From DATMER01 sp035536935 (GTDB lineage Bacteria; Acidobacteriota; Thermoanaerobaculia; Multivoradales; UBA5704): a stretch of DNA of 64,000 bases. The notes beneath the pieces are model-generated. The model made no database searches. It saw nothing but the letters and a program-made list of their open reading frames with translations, and had not been told where the DNA came from. Where the stretch lies: contig DATLNC010000081.1 of assembly GCA_035536935.1 (NCBI GenBank), positions 1 to 64,000 of the forward strand, written 5' to 3'. The translations under genes and the position numbers were made by a program. Shown here piece after piece: positions 63,836 through 64,000 of the stretch. Positions within the stretch are counted from its first letter, which is position 1. Each line of letters opens with the position of its first letter.

Positions 63836-64000
63836 CTAGCTCCAGCCCATGCGCTGGCGCAGCCCGGTGATGTGGGCCACGTGGTGCCGGCCGTGCCAGG
63901 CATAGAGAGCGAGCAGGCTGTCCAGCGTCATCGGGCCGTGATCCGGGTGGGTGAACGTGCTGGCGAAGTCCGCCGGACCGAGCGAGCGCAGCAGGACGAC
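63836..64000 (-). CDS. DinB/YfiT-like metal-dependent protein (C-terminus only)
   Basis: The last 54 residues of a DinB-superfamily protein. They contain THPDHGPMTLDSLLALYAWH followed by GRHHVAHIT, which holds the second and third His ligands of the divalent metal typical of YfiT/bacillithiol-transferase-like members. The start is beyond the window edge. Members transfer thiols or act on electrophiles; the exact substrate is unknown. Confidence 0.85.
   Translation of the reverse strand, partial: VVLLRSLGPADFASTFTHPDHGPMTLDSLLALYAWHGRHHVAHITGLRQRMGWS

Overview
The window is GC-rich, densely packed DNA from a single bacterial chromosome region. Its gene content (an ADOP-type FtsX/MacB permease, carboxypeptidase-regulatory-like domain proteins, DUF3179, a Ser/Thr kinase-cyclase-ATPase-TPR fusion, a class I lanthipeptide locus with a basic K/L-rich leader) resembles Acidobacteriota, perhaps the Thermoanaerobaculia/Holophagae side. 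That placement is inferred from gene content; no rRNA or other phylogenetic marker is present. I recognise no tRNA, rRNA, insertion sequence, phage gene or CRISPR array.

Layout: 1-2.8 kb, a partial S10 carboxypeptidase and a glycoside hydrolase. 2.7-7.6 kb, an ADOP permease, a 21-bp tandem hairpin array and a frameshifted regulatory-domain protein. 7.7-10.1 kb, a HepT/MntA toxin-antitoxin pair and a K+-channel/TrkA protein. 10.3-18.7 kb, an operon of three exported proteins, two of them giant multidomain ones. 18.8-21 kb, DoxX, endonuclease III and a receiver-Hpt protein. 21-27.7 kb, MoxR-VWA, a VapBC module behind a phased palindrome array, then a P-loop protein/S8 protease/MBL-fold operon. 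27.8-40 kb, an M61 peptidase and the lanthipeptide locus. 40-42 kb, a cyclase and a second VapBC module separated by a second phased array, then a mosaic of GC palindromes. 42-46.7 kb, small orphan genes, TPR and XRE proteins and a RelE-like module. 46.7-50.5 kb, an ABC-2 exporter, a serine hydrolase and a small membrane protein. 50.5-59.7 kb, sulfotransferase-P450, dodecin, prolyl oligopeptidase, GNAT, DUF3179, and an MpaB-family oxygenase coupled to a membrane protein resembling Pyr4-type terpene cyclases. 59.6-64 kb, the kinase fusion and a partial DinB-like protein.

The lanthipeptide locus combines a full-length LanB dehydratase, a C39-peptidase ABC exporter and a membrane fusion protein carrying a pseudo-receiver and GAF module on the minus strand. 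These face a precursor gene, a lipoprotein adaptor and LanC on the plus strand. A second precursor, only 54 codons long, lies convergent to lanC. Both core peptides repeat Thr-x4-Cys three times (period 8 in one, 7 in the other), predicting three equal-sized rings in each.

The most unusual signal is three arrays with a strict 21-bp period (two helical turns, seven codons). Each unit is centred on a short palindrome, the palindrome differs between arrays, and each array is open in frame with the gene immediately downstream. Two of them lie upstream of paralogous vapBC modules and share a GTAC core.
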